DNA of 64,000 nucleotides, taken from positions 3,038,001 through 3,102,000 of the forward strand of contig JBHGNT010000006.1 of the NCBI GenBank assembly GCA_043228905.1, given 5' to 3'. The notes under the pieces were generated by a model. The model had not been told where the DNA came from. It worked only from the letters and a program-made list of their open reading frames with translations, and did not search any database. A program made the position numbers and the translations under genes. Of the stretch, positions 53,160 through 64,000 are shown one piece after another. Every line of letters starts with the position of its first letter. Within the stretch, counting starts at the first letter, position 1. The stretch is from Azolla caroliniana (taxonomy: Eukaryota > Polypodiophyta).

Positions 53160-53440
53160 AGAAATGGTATCATATCCATTCTAGTTATGAGAACTAAGGT
53201 CCTGTAAGTCCGCTAAAGTGATGCATGTCATAGAAATGATAACACATGCATTCTAGTTGTAAGTGCTAAGGCTCCTTCGAGTCCAAGAAGCCTCTACTTT
53301 CGAATCTCAACATTATCCTTAACAAGTACATGACCTCTTTACACTTTTTTGACATCATCCATACAGGCAAGTGAACAAGTTATTTATACCTATGTGATCT
53401 CTCTACACTTTTTTGACATTATCTTCACAGGCAAGTGAAC
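53160..53440. repeat. Two adjacent short tandem duplications
   Basis: Pair 1 begins AGAAATGGTATCATATCCAT near 53160 and recurs near 53232 (about 72 bp apart). Pair 2 begins CTCTTTACACTTTTTTGACA near 53334 and recurs near 53399 (about 65 bp apart). Both pairs are diverged. Confidence 0.6.
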
Positions 53441-56301
53441 CTAGTTAGAGTTTCTTGTCAGATATCTCGTGTTGTGATTGTCATGTATCAGAAAAAGAAC
53501 CTTTAGTTGAAGCAAAAGGTAGAAGTTTATTTGTAAAAAGAAAAGTTCGCGTGAAAGAAGTTTAAACTCAATCCAAGCTTGACATACGTGTGAGGCCCCG
53601 TTGATTATTTCGTAGCTAACTGAGGTCAAGGTGATTATATTCCTAAACATTTCTTTAGAAAATTGAGCAAATAAACTTTAAACGAATTAAGATGTTTTTG
53701 TTGAGCTTCATTCTTGGAAATGTTAGGAATTTGAATTCTTAAGAAGATGGAAAATGGATAGGGGACCATGTCAATTTTTTTTTGAGAGAATGGATCATCA
53801 ATAAAGAGAACGGGTTTCATATTTCTAATAATTTTGTAATTTGTGCGACGTTATTATTTTTCCCATTTGGTTGAATTTGTTTTCAAACGTTTGTTCCTTC
53901 CCTTTGTCTGGTACAATTTTCACTATAAAGAGTTAATACATCGCCATTCTCCATTTTCTATGCAAATGTTTCTGAGGTCTAGTGTTTGTTAGATTTATAT
54001 GTATCAAATGGTTGGTTATTTGTCATAATCATCACTTGCTTCATCTATCAAGTCCATCACCTTCTTGTTCATAAGTTGTTGCACAATTTTACCATGCCCA
54101 ACGTATATCACCTCCTTGTTTATGTTTCTAGGTTTTCATAATTTTTTCACATGTTTCAATAATAGGGAATATGAAAATGTATGGAGTGGAGGAGGACTCT
54201 CCACAATTTAGATGAGGTATTTTCCTCATCTTATATTAGGTGGAATGATAATACATTAATACAATACAACCAAGGATATAAAATTTGATAATGGTAACAC
54301 TAACTATCATCGAATTTTTCAACGTTATAAATTATCCGTAAATGGTCTTGAGAGTTGACAACAAGTGCTATTGTCGTAATCTAAATTACTTTGAAATGTT
54401 CATGCAAATTAAACAGCACGCAAAACAAAACAAAATGTGTTTTTGAAAGACAAAATGCATTTTCTTCTTTAAAAGAGTGAGGCACCTAGGTGTTATGATC
54501 TATCTAACCTAACATCTCCCCATTTACTTTTGACCCAAACATACAAATAAGGTTCACACATTTTATCTTGCAAGCAAATGTAATAGAATGAGAAAAAGGA
54601 ACATGCAAATATACCCCTAGTAATTTTGTCAACCAAAATGCCTATGAATTTGAATTAGGCTTAATAGGTGTGCACTTAAGCATAATTTTAGTGATCTTAA
54701 AATTATTTTAGGTTGCCGACAGTGAGACTAATTAATAGTCCATTAGTAGAGCCATTATTTAGTTTTGATGGATCATTTTCTTATGGAGATATCAAGCATG
54801 AAATGGAACATGTCATGGGCCATGGCTTTCCTTTTGCTGAACACATTCAGATATGTGAGTTTTTGGATAAGATGTTGAGCTGTATGTATTGTAAGTTGAG
54901 CTACAAAGTTGTTGTGCATTATTTCCTTGTCGTTTTCCATAATAATAATAAATTCGTCGTGCATGGAACAAGTCATTTTGATATAGAAAACCTTAGGAAA
55001 ACGAAAAATGGTGTAAATGTTATGTGGAGAAATTATAATGGAATTGTTGGCGCTTTTACATAGTTGGCAACTTTTTAGTCATTCTTTTCAATAATAGAGC
55101 ATTCTACTTTCTTTCTTTCTTTGTATCTTTCTTTTTTCAAAAAAGCATTCTACATTTTTTAATGTGGTTGGGTAATAGATGCAAGTCAATGATACACATC
55201 AAGACTCTTGACAACATATACACAATCTTGTAAAACCAAAAGACGTGGCACTTGAGAATGACTTGTATATCTTAAGAGTGAGTTAAACATAGCCATTAGC
55301 TAATCTCCTAATTCATTAGGGCACAAAAACATCAACCTACTTAGGTGGTTTTGCAAAGAGATGATCCATCAAATTCAAAGGACTCCAATATAGCTCAACT
55401 TGTTTCTTTTTAAGAATATTGTTTCTCCTCAACTCTTTTGTATTACATAATCTAAGAGTTCTAAATATCAAAGCATATGAAACTATCACAAACATTATTG
55501 CACTTTCTATAGTCAACCTTTGATTTTCTTATGCATCCATCACCAATGTATAGATTGAACATAATCAATGAGATTGATAAAAAGACAAATTGCTCAAATT
55601 TGCCTTAAAATATATTATTATCAACCCTCTTGCATTCATTGAAGTATTGCAATAGAGTTGACAAACTTGTAATCTTAAAGCATAGAAAAGTCTCACAAAC
55701 CCTCTACACATTGCCTATAGCCAACTTCTTGCTTATCTTCCTAGACAATGTACAATTTCCCCATCATCATTAGTGTCCTCAAATGAATTATATTTTGTGC
55801 GCAATAATGATGTCCAATTATAGATATTACATGAACATTGCAATTAGTCTATCTCTCTAAAGCATTTCTACCAACCAAGAAATCTGATTGCATAATTGCA
55901 ATGCCAAAGCATTCAATGTGGATTTCAACAAGAGTATCAACAACAAATGAACATTTGTATCCAATATTTATGTAGTTTTTCTTGGTTGCTTCATTTTGTT
56001 AATAAAATGAGCACATGAACTTCTTGGTTGTCATACAATACAGTGAATGGCTTACCCAAAGTACAACTTCTATAATAGATCATTTTTTAACTAGAGTGCA
56101 CTATAGTCCGATTATTGATGAAATCAAACAGAAATAATGATTGAGTTATAATTATCTATTTCTATGAACCTGGATATTGCAATGCCTATGAAATGATGCA
56201 TTTAACCAAGAAAGAACCACATAAATATTGGATACAAATGTGGGAGGTGGATACATATAGTTAGACCCTATAAATCAAAAAAATAAACTATTGCGCACTT
56301 T

Positions 56302-56326
56302 ATATATATATATATATATATATATA
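56302..56326. repeat. (TA)n microsatellite
   Basis: TA run in the AT-rich spacer. Confidence 0.85.
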
Positions 56327-57358
56327 CATGCATCCGTATGTATTAAGAATGGACGAATTGCTAAAAAGATAAAATGCAAGCATTATCACATTGGTATTAC
56401 CACACTACTTTCATCTGGAGTTGGCGTCATCCTTCAGTTCCCCAAACATTTATCATAGATTAGTCATAAATTATTAGATTTATGCAGACAATGACATTAT
56501 GGGCTTAGATTAATGTACAATCTTGTGTTCAAATGCCAATTACTCTGGACTGAATAGAAGGCAACATTGGGGATAGCTTTCTTTTGAGCTTTATGGGTAA
56601 TTCTTGGAACTTCAATTCCTGTTTCAAGATGTTTTGAGCAATGCCAGATCATGTTTTGAGCAACTATATGTGCATATACTTAAATGGGGAAAATGTTAAT
56701 CCTGATGCAGATACTAGTAAAGATATCAATGGGCAGTGTGTTCAACAATGCATGCAAAAATCTTAACATCATCGAGAAGTGTGAAAATATGGAGTCTCAT
56801 GTACGACTCATGAGTGGTCCCAGATTCCAAGGTAAGTTACTCTGATTGGCATAATTATTGTTCATAAGATAGTGATCTTACATTAATGAAGTAGATACTG
56901 ACTGGAATAACTTTGATCACCTCAAATATCATGAACTTGTACCTTGGCTAATCGACTTGTACTTGAACCACAAAAGCCTCCATCAAGGTCCCTGGCTCTA
57001 CACAATGGTACGCATGTACTGTGAGATTGTAGTACTCCACAATACAAGGAGACAATGCATGCATGCTTCACACACTCTTTCTCTCTCATTGTACCTTTTC
57101 TCCATGAATCTAGGTATGATGTAAAGTTTATAAGAACTGGAAAGAGGAGATAGACTGAGCGTAGGTATTTTAAAACAGTTTGAATGACATGATAAATAAG
57201 ATGGTTAAAGATACCTATCGTACAAAAAAATTTACATCCTCATACAAATTTAAATGATTATCCCCCCCCAACCCAAAATATTCCAAAATGAAGAGATATT
57301 AAACCATCGGTGATCTGCTGAAAAGAAGGTTTTAGTCTTCTAAATATACACTGTACAT

Positions 57359-57634
57359 TGACCAAGAAAATCCCTCAACAGAATGTTAAAAACTGATACT
57401 ACCACTATGAAGTTGCAGCTTGGAGTTCTTCTGTATCTGTGGCTTCATTTTCAGCTTCCACAAATGAAACCAAAGAGACTGAGGTCACTTCGTTACTGAC
57501 CAACAAAATACCTCAACAGAACATACAAATCTGCCACAACCACTATGATGTTGCGGCCTTGAGTTCTTCCATATCTGTGGCTTCATTTTCAGCTTCCACA
57601 TATGAAACCACGGAGACTGACGTCACTTTATCAT
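57359..57634. repeat. 138-bp tandem duplication covering the end of the last gyrase exon
   Basis: Copy 57359-57496 repeats 57497-57634 with about 12% difference. Both copies, read on the minus strand, encode a version of the C-terminal tail VTSVS-VVS(Y/F)VEAENEATD and a stop codon at the same relative place. Only the right copy is joined to an acceptor, so the left copy is 3' UTR or debris. Confidence 0.8.
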
Positions 57635-60600
57635 CTTCTTCCAATCTCATTAATCTCACACCTCTGTACAGCAAAGATCAAAATAGACTCTCGTCATCAA
57701 GGATATTATATAATTATATTATACACCTACTTATGATATTAGTATGATAGAATGCTTTATATATTTCTTTTGGTCATATTGGTCATGCTCTGACCTCTTG
57801 AGGCGCCTCTATGTTTGTGGGGATTGACCTATCTACATAGTCCAAATTTATATTCTTTCTTATATCTATTCTTCGGCATTACGCATTTAGTAAAATTAAC
57901 TAAATAGATAATAGAGGTGATTTCAAAAATGATCCTCACCCTTAAAATTATTTATCCCATATATGCAAATATATTAAGCAAATAAAAACAACGCATTCCT
58001 ATCAAAGGTACTCACTTTCCCATTCTCCGAATGCGTACAGGTATCTGACTTAGTTTCATTCTGTTTAAAATGCCTCCATGGCTGCCTATGACAACCTCTT
58101 TCTCCACTTCACCATTTTCTGAAACAAAGAACAGACTTCGAGTTAAATGGGCTAATTCAGACAAATTAAGCCAGCATTAATGATCAACAATTTTTCACAT
58201 AACAATTATAGAAACTTTTGGCATACCTGAAACAGCATCATCAACAACAAAAACTGCTGCTAATTGATCATCCTCTTGGATAAACTGTAAATTGCGCCCA
58301 ATACGATATTTTTACATGAGCAATAAGCCTATATATTGCAATGAAAAATATGACCAACATACTTTGCAGCCAACAAGGCCAGTTCTGCTCAATCGGCTGG
58401 CAGTAAATTCTTTCAGTGGTACACGCATTCCAAATCCATTTTGGGTAACAAATAAAAGCCAAGGAGCACCTGTATCCAGCTCCCTAAAATAGGCAATTAA
58501 GGCAATTAGAAATTGGAATGAAATCGAAACAGTGGAAAATAGATCTAAAGGATGTTTTAAATGAGTGTTAACAAAGGATGACTGAACTGAATAACTTGCT
58601 AAGGAATAAACTGAAAGACAGATCACCCCTTAACAATTGTCCACTCACGAAATTGAGCACAACTTACAGAATGGGCAATAGCATTTATATAACAGGAAAC
58701 ATTCACAGTAGCAGAAAACTCATATCATCATAGTTTGCTTACTCAAATTGACGGACCACAGATGCAGGCACAATATCCATGGTAGCCATTCTGTCCTCAT
58801 TTTTTAATTTCATTGATTTCACGCCTCTAGAAGTTCTTCCTGTTGCACGAAACTGAAGCACAGGGTTTAACAGGCTTCGAAGTTTCTGTTAAGGAGAAGA
58901 GCTACAAAATCACTCTCAAGACTACATACCACAGTCGCATCACATATCACTCTCAAGACTAAACCATTTCTAGATCCCATGACTATACTATCTCCATCAG
59001 CAGCTGATTTTACCCATTTCAATTCATCTCCAGGCACCTGCGCCATTTAGCATTGCAAGATCAATTTCACATTTTTGTACTAGATCCAATAAACGAAAAG
59101 ATGACTTTACATACTAACTGTATGGCCACAATTCCAGATGATCTTATTGTTGAAAAAGTAGCCAAAGAAGTGCGCTTGATAAACCCACGAGCAGTTAACA
59201 TCACAAGATATTCATTATCCTTAAAACTAGATACAGACTTGACAGATGTTATCCTCTCCCCAGAAGGAATTGGTAGGATCTGAAAAGGAATCCAGAAATA
59301 ATGTAAAAACTAATGCAAACAACAGATTCTTTTAATGCATAATTGAAAAAATATATATATCATACCTGCACAAGAGGACTGCCTATTGCAGTGCGAGAAC
59401 ACTCCGGTATTTGGTAGGCCCGGGTTGAATACACGATTCCTTTCTCACTGCAAGACTCTGATATATTAGAGCCACAAAACTGTTCGCAATATCTATGCCA
59501 TGCAAACACTATAAATCGCTTTACTAGGAGTGACAAGTCAGCACTAAATGGGACAAATTTCTTCAGACTATGAAAAGGCATCACTTTCAATGGCATTAAG
59601 AAATTATTTAAAATAGCAGAAAAATGTCCACATTATCCACACATGCTTAAAATTGCTATGAATTTCAACATATCACATGTATTAAAGAAAAGCATAAACA
59701 AAATGAAAGCAAGAAATGTACAGAGAACTGCTAATACAAAACAATCTAAAAATGTGTGGCATTTAAATACCTGAAAAAAAGAAGATAATCATGTGTTTTA
59801 CAAACAAAAAACTTTGATAGTGCATCATCGGCCTTCAATTTCCCAGCAGCCTTTCCAGCAGTACCTCTATTCTGTGCTGCAAATGTGTCGGGTCGCAGGC
59901 GTTTAATGTAGCCCTTCTCAGTAAGGATCTGATATTGTAACAGGAATACTATCATGAAGAAGAAACCAAAACGAAGTGTAGGCTGTGAACATGTAAAAAA
60001 TAAAAACTACGTACCACCAAAGCTTCCTCATTGGCTATGACATCAATATCATTCAAGATCCCCGTATCATCCAGTAGTGCTGTCCTCCGGGGGGTTGCAA
60101 ACTCTTTTTTAAGTGCAAGTGCTTCCTTTTCAACAACCTGTAAGAGTACATTAAAAGTAAAAAAGAAAGCAGAATAGTATTCAGTAACAGGTTTATTCTG
60201 ATTTATCTTTTTAGTAATACCTGCAAAATTCTCTGTTTACTAGAAAGCAGCTGCTTTAAGTTGGTTATTTCTGTCATCAGCAAGTTATGCTCCTGGATAA
60301 ACTTGCTCCTCTAAAATCCATACATAATCATGTGTCAGAATTTCTTTATTTCACTATTGAAGGACAAAGAAATGAAGTGTATAAGATCCATTTACATACC
60401 TCTAAACCTGTCAGCTTGCGTAGAGCCATGCTCAGAAGTGCATCAGACTGAACGGTAGACAAACCAAATTCTGAAGGAAAACCAGCATCCCAGATATCAA
60501 TTCAACTTTCTTAATGTACAAGCAAACCGCTCTTGTATAATGTTCTAAATAAGCTTACAACCTGTCTTCTAAACTCTATCAGCATTTTCAGCCATTATTT

Positions 60601-63385
60601 ATAGATTTAATCAATTAATGTATATTAGCTAAGAACTAAAAACTAATGCAACCTCTCGTCATGCCCCAAATATAATTGGGTGAACAATATGGTACAGAGT
60701 CATAGGGAAAATCTAGGGTAGGTGTCTGCAATAACCCCAACAGCATTATTAGAGGTTATACCAAAGTTCCTTCTCAATAGCTCTTGAAAGATTCATATTG
60801 CTCTCCATAGCTCAATCTGGAGATGCTTAAAGCACCAAACTGGAAGATTTAACACTAAACAGAAAACACAGAAAGATTTTAGTAAAGTATTGTGGGCATT
60901 AATCTCAGAACCTCATTGCACTAAGTCTGTTACAGTAACATTAGCATAAACACCAAGGACTGTTCACAGGACATGAGGGATGGGCACACACTGTTTAAAA
61001 TTTTGAGGCTGCTATGCAGTGAGGCTTCAAGATGAATTAGGAATAAGTGAAGGTGCTGTAGAATGATGGAGGAATCTAGCAGCTAATAAGGTGTAAGATA
61101 ATGATAAAAATAATCTCCTCAAGTGATAATGCCATGCTATATTCTAACTTTAGTCATGTAAGGGCAAAAAAACCAAACTATACTGGAACTGGGTATTGTG
61201 TTTATGTGTATGCCATGTGACTAGAAACATGCATGTCGTTGTGATTCCACCTGAGAATCAGCGTAATATGGGTATAGCTACCCCTGCTAAGCATGCTCCA
61301 GAACAACACAACCTCTGTATGCAATTAGCCCCTCATCTATATAAAGGCCAAGTAGAGTAGGTGATTGTGGGCATCTTTGTTTTACTCCCAATTATGCTAG
61401 CAATTACCTCCAACAACCCAAAAGAGTGCACGCTTTCACTAACACTGATTCATACAGCGCATAGATTCCCCATTGCATATCTATCAGTAGTCCAAGGGCT
61501 TCTACATGCTGCATGAGCAGAATATGTGATGTCATGTTGAAAGCTTTCCAGAAATTCACAAAACAATAACAAATTCTCCTTTTATGGGCTCTTCCATCTT
61601 AAAAAGGGGGAGAGTTGATACTCAATCCACGATTGTGAACCCCTTTCGAAAACTTGCCAGTCCAGCTGAGTGGCAGTCATTTCTCTCTACCCATACACTC
61701 ATTTCTGACTCTAGGATATAACCATACAATACTTTAGCCAAGCACGAAAAATCAGGATAGTCCTGTAATTTTTAGGCATCATGGGATCTCTCCTCTTAGA
61801 AATCTGTACAATGGTATGCTTCACAGCTACTAGTTTTTGTATGCAAAAAGTTGGAGCAAGGTGTTACAGGCATAGACAAAATACTCACCTACTAATCTCT
61901 CATGATTTGAACTTTCCAAATTACAAACTATCAATGGCATTCCCAAAAGGTATTTGGGTGGGCATGAACTATGTGAGTGTGGGTTGGGGAGCTGCTCATA
62001 ATTGTCATAGTGTGCCTTCTCATATTCTTGCCAAACCCGAGGAGAGGTGAGCTGTGCATTAGGTTGCCTCTCATTAAACATTTTCCGTGTTCTTTTACTT
62101 TCTTGTTCTAGGAACAACGGGTACACATCTGCTTCAAATTTAGCCAAATATGATTCTTCTTCTTCCTCACAAGGCATTGACAAGTTGATCTTGCTTGTTT
62201 ACGTGTATAAATCCCTTTACTTCTCCTTACAGCCATCCTCTTATATCACAAACTTCCTCATCATACCAGGAACGAAAAGCCATAGCCCTTGCTGCTGCAT
62301 TGTTACAGAGATCAACACTATCACTAGAGAACAGACATCTATAAGAAGATATCTACATGTAACTATTGTGCAACTATAGAGCATATCTCTACACAAAGCA
62401 ACAGAACAGATCTCCATTGCTATCGCCACAGGTGTGCATCCCTACAGAATCTGTTGTTACTAACTTGAAAGAAGGGCCAACATTGCTCTGCAAAAATACC
62501 TGTCATATCAGATGAGGCTGCATATCCACACCACAGGGTTGGTCTGTTTCAAGGCACTTTTCACACAGATGTGGGTGAGACACAGATTTTTTGGTTTTTA
62601 AAATTTATTCAAGTAGGTTTGCCTTGTGTTCATGGACCTGGAATGTTATCCTTCCATAGTTACATGGAATGATATAAATTGATGCATTAAGATCGACTCT
62701 TAAATGCATCCAACAGATGCCTAAATCCCAATTCACAGAAATTATAGAAGCTATAAATACAGACCTAAAGTGTAATTCTTAACTGGAACCTCACCATCAA
62801 ACGCAATAAATCTCAAATATTAATAAATTTCTCCTGCATTCAAATGAGCACCTCCCTTTCACTTACTGATATAAAGTTAAATTTGCGCTTAGATGTAAGG
62901 TTAGGCCTAAGATGAACAACCAGAAAGATGATGGATCATAGCAGAATTGTGGAGGTGGTACCCAATCGTCCAATAGGCCAGATGAGTCTCAAACTTCCCA
63001 TGTAACAAGACCTCTAGCCTCGGTGAGCTGAGCCTTCTCTCAAGATGTAAAAAGAATAATGATGTCAATTCGTATATTTATGTAAAGGGAATACAGGCTT
63101 AGGCTAAGAAAACCCCTAACCTTGAAGAAATGAATCTTCAAAATTCATCATAATTATACACATGTAACCAGAAACCCCAGAACACATCATCGTTGAGAAT
63201 TCCATCTTTAATTTGAATGACAAACATTTTATCATTGAATATCAAATGAGCAAAAAGATGCTTTTCATGAGTAACAAAAAACTGAACATACCATGCTGAA
63301 GGGACTCATTTGCCATCCGGGTGTCATTGGCTGTTCTGATTATATTCACAAGCTTATCAAGGTTTTCCAAACCAATTAATATTCC
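57543..63385 (-). CDS. GYRA: DNA gyrase subunit A, organelle-type, 3' thirteen exons (partial)
   Basis: Gyrase A is the DNA-cleaving and -wrapping subunit of the bacterial-type enzyme that supercoils organelle DNA. Exons with consistent GT-AG junctions and phases: 63292-63385, 60400-60470, 60221-60310, 60015-60137, 59771-59928, 59366-59447, 59115-59279, 58930-59037, 58743-58852, 58363-58483, 58227-58284, 58016-58118 and 57543-57663; 467 codons plus stop. The first four encode the coiled-coil and dimer gate (GLENLDKLVNIIR, then EFGLSTVQSDALL). The rest form the C-terminal beta-pinwheel: repeated blades such as EKGYIKRL, EKGIVYSTRAYQIPECSR, ARGFIKRTS, RNGLVLRV, NGFGMRVP and GGILNRMK. The catalytic Tyr and transit peptide lie beyond the right edge. 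The GyrA-box position reads QNRGTAGKAAGK, a loose match to Q-R-R-G-G-K-G. Confidence 0.92.
61331..61780 (-). pseudogene. Decayed non-LTR reverse transcriptase in the large gyrase intron
   Basis: Within the 2.8-kb intron (60471-63291), minus-strand translation gives NYRTI, KAFNMTSHILL, YESVL and GVKQRCPQSPTLLGLYIDE, in RT order and spread over several frames with many stops. The last motif matches the QGCPLSPTLFGLY box of non-LTR RTs. It is unlike the L1-type LINEs elsewhere in the window and is probably a different clade. Boundaries unknown. Confidence 0.6.
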
Positions 63386-64000
63386 CTGAAAAAAACAAGC
63401 ATAGTTCCATGACAGAAGTATGTTGGAATGGAAACCAATAATTCTACTGCTTACTAAATTTCAGCAGGTTCACCCAATAAGAAAGACTATTGTGAATCGA
63501 TATAGCATAAAAGAGTTAAATTAAATGAATCAGTTTGGTATATCCTGGAAAGTATGAGCATAATGTGGCATACATTAGTTCTTATAAGGCCCATTCTATT
63601 CTCAAATGGGAGAATACTCCATCCTGAGAACATGAAGAATATATGTAATCTCATAGAGCACCTTCATAAGTATATTATGGAAAGAATATCCTGCATAGAT
63701 AGCGAATAAGAGAGTTATCTTAAATGTATCAATTTGATATATTATGGGAACAAGGAGAATAAAGTGGGTAGACGTTGGTTATTACTCAAACCATTCTATT
63801 TCAGATGGGCTATTACTCCATCCAATAAAGATAAATTACACTGTAAGAGTTCTCAGCAAGCACATGCAAAAACATTGCACTACCAACTAGACTCTTTAAA
63901 GGGATAATATGTTTTGGGTGGGGAGGCTATGAGATCCAGAAATCTATAGACCATATTTCATGTTGGTTTAGCTTAAGAGATCTTAATTGAGACCCAACAC
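63386..64000 (-). other. Part of an upstream gyrase A intron
   Basis: AT-rich; no exon seen. The exon at 63292-63385 starts in phase 0 after a TTTTTTCAG acceptor. Confidence 0.6.

Larger units (their letters stand above)
52563..57358. other. AT-rich spacer between the hydroxylase and gyrase genes
   Basis: No supported gene. It holds a (CATA)n tract, short tandem duplications at 53160-53440 and a (TA)n tract at about 56302-56326. One 116-codon frame at 54713-55063 resembles nothing I know. Confidence 0.5.

Noticed and set aside
54713-55063. 116-codon open frame in the AT-rich spacer
   Set aside because: No recognisable domain and no clear promoter or splice context; kept only as a note in the spacer entry.
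61781-62183. Open frames of 89-117 codons on both strands of the large gyrase intron
   Set aside because: No family resemblance; adjacent to the RT fossil and probably transposon debris.

Overview
This window is nuclear DNA of a land plant. It carries the last exon of a laccase, a single-exon RING-H2 E3 ligase with an N-terminal zinc ribbon, a two-exon sphinganine C4-hydroxylase, and the 3' half of an intron-rich organellar-type DNA gyrase A gene. Between them lie plant L1-type LINEs, a Copia element primed by initiator Met-tRNA, and many tRNA-headed SINE-like scraps. The host background is AT-rich. I could not assign the species.

Layout. 1-6.7 kb: laccase 3' end (+) and the RING gene (-). 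6.7-12.2 kb: a LINE with 17-bp target duplications, itself interrupted by a second LINE with 16-bp duplications and by a probable solo LTR carrying heat-shock-element-like repeats. 14.3-32.1 kb: one LTR element (here element O) that was later split by a gypsy element (A, 14690-21756) landing in its 5' LTR and by a Copia element (24654-29999, minus strand) landing in its interior. 33.7-45.6 kb: three more LINE fragments, one of which received a second gypsy element (C, 35457-42766) in its 3' tail. 45.6-50.8 kb: repeat-rich spacer. 50.8-52.6 kb: sphinganine C4-hydroxylase. 52.6-57.4 kb: AT-rich spacer. 57.5-63.4 kb: gyrase A exons, minus strand, continuing beyond the right edge.

The most interesting system is the A/C/O retroelement family. 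A and C are young, GC-rich and apparently complete: a Gag-protease ORF, then a separate RT-RNase H-integrase ORF, with no chromodomain seen. Their motifs are unusual (D-H-G protease, F-L-D-D reverse transcriptase, D-R-G and a 34-residue D-E spacing in integrase). O has the same LTR tips, primer site, polypurine tract and a degenerate gag but no pol, and looks like a non-autonomous partner. All three made 4-bp ACGN target duplications. All three carry a hairpin just upstream of the polypurine tract whose stem changes by compensatory pairs between O and A/C. O also holds a degenerate tandem array and recurring hairpins in its non-coding interior.

The host genes do not form a pathway; they are ordinary plant neighbours separated by transposon blocks.
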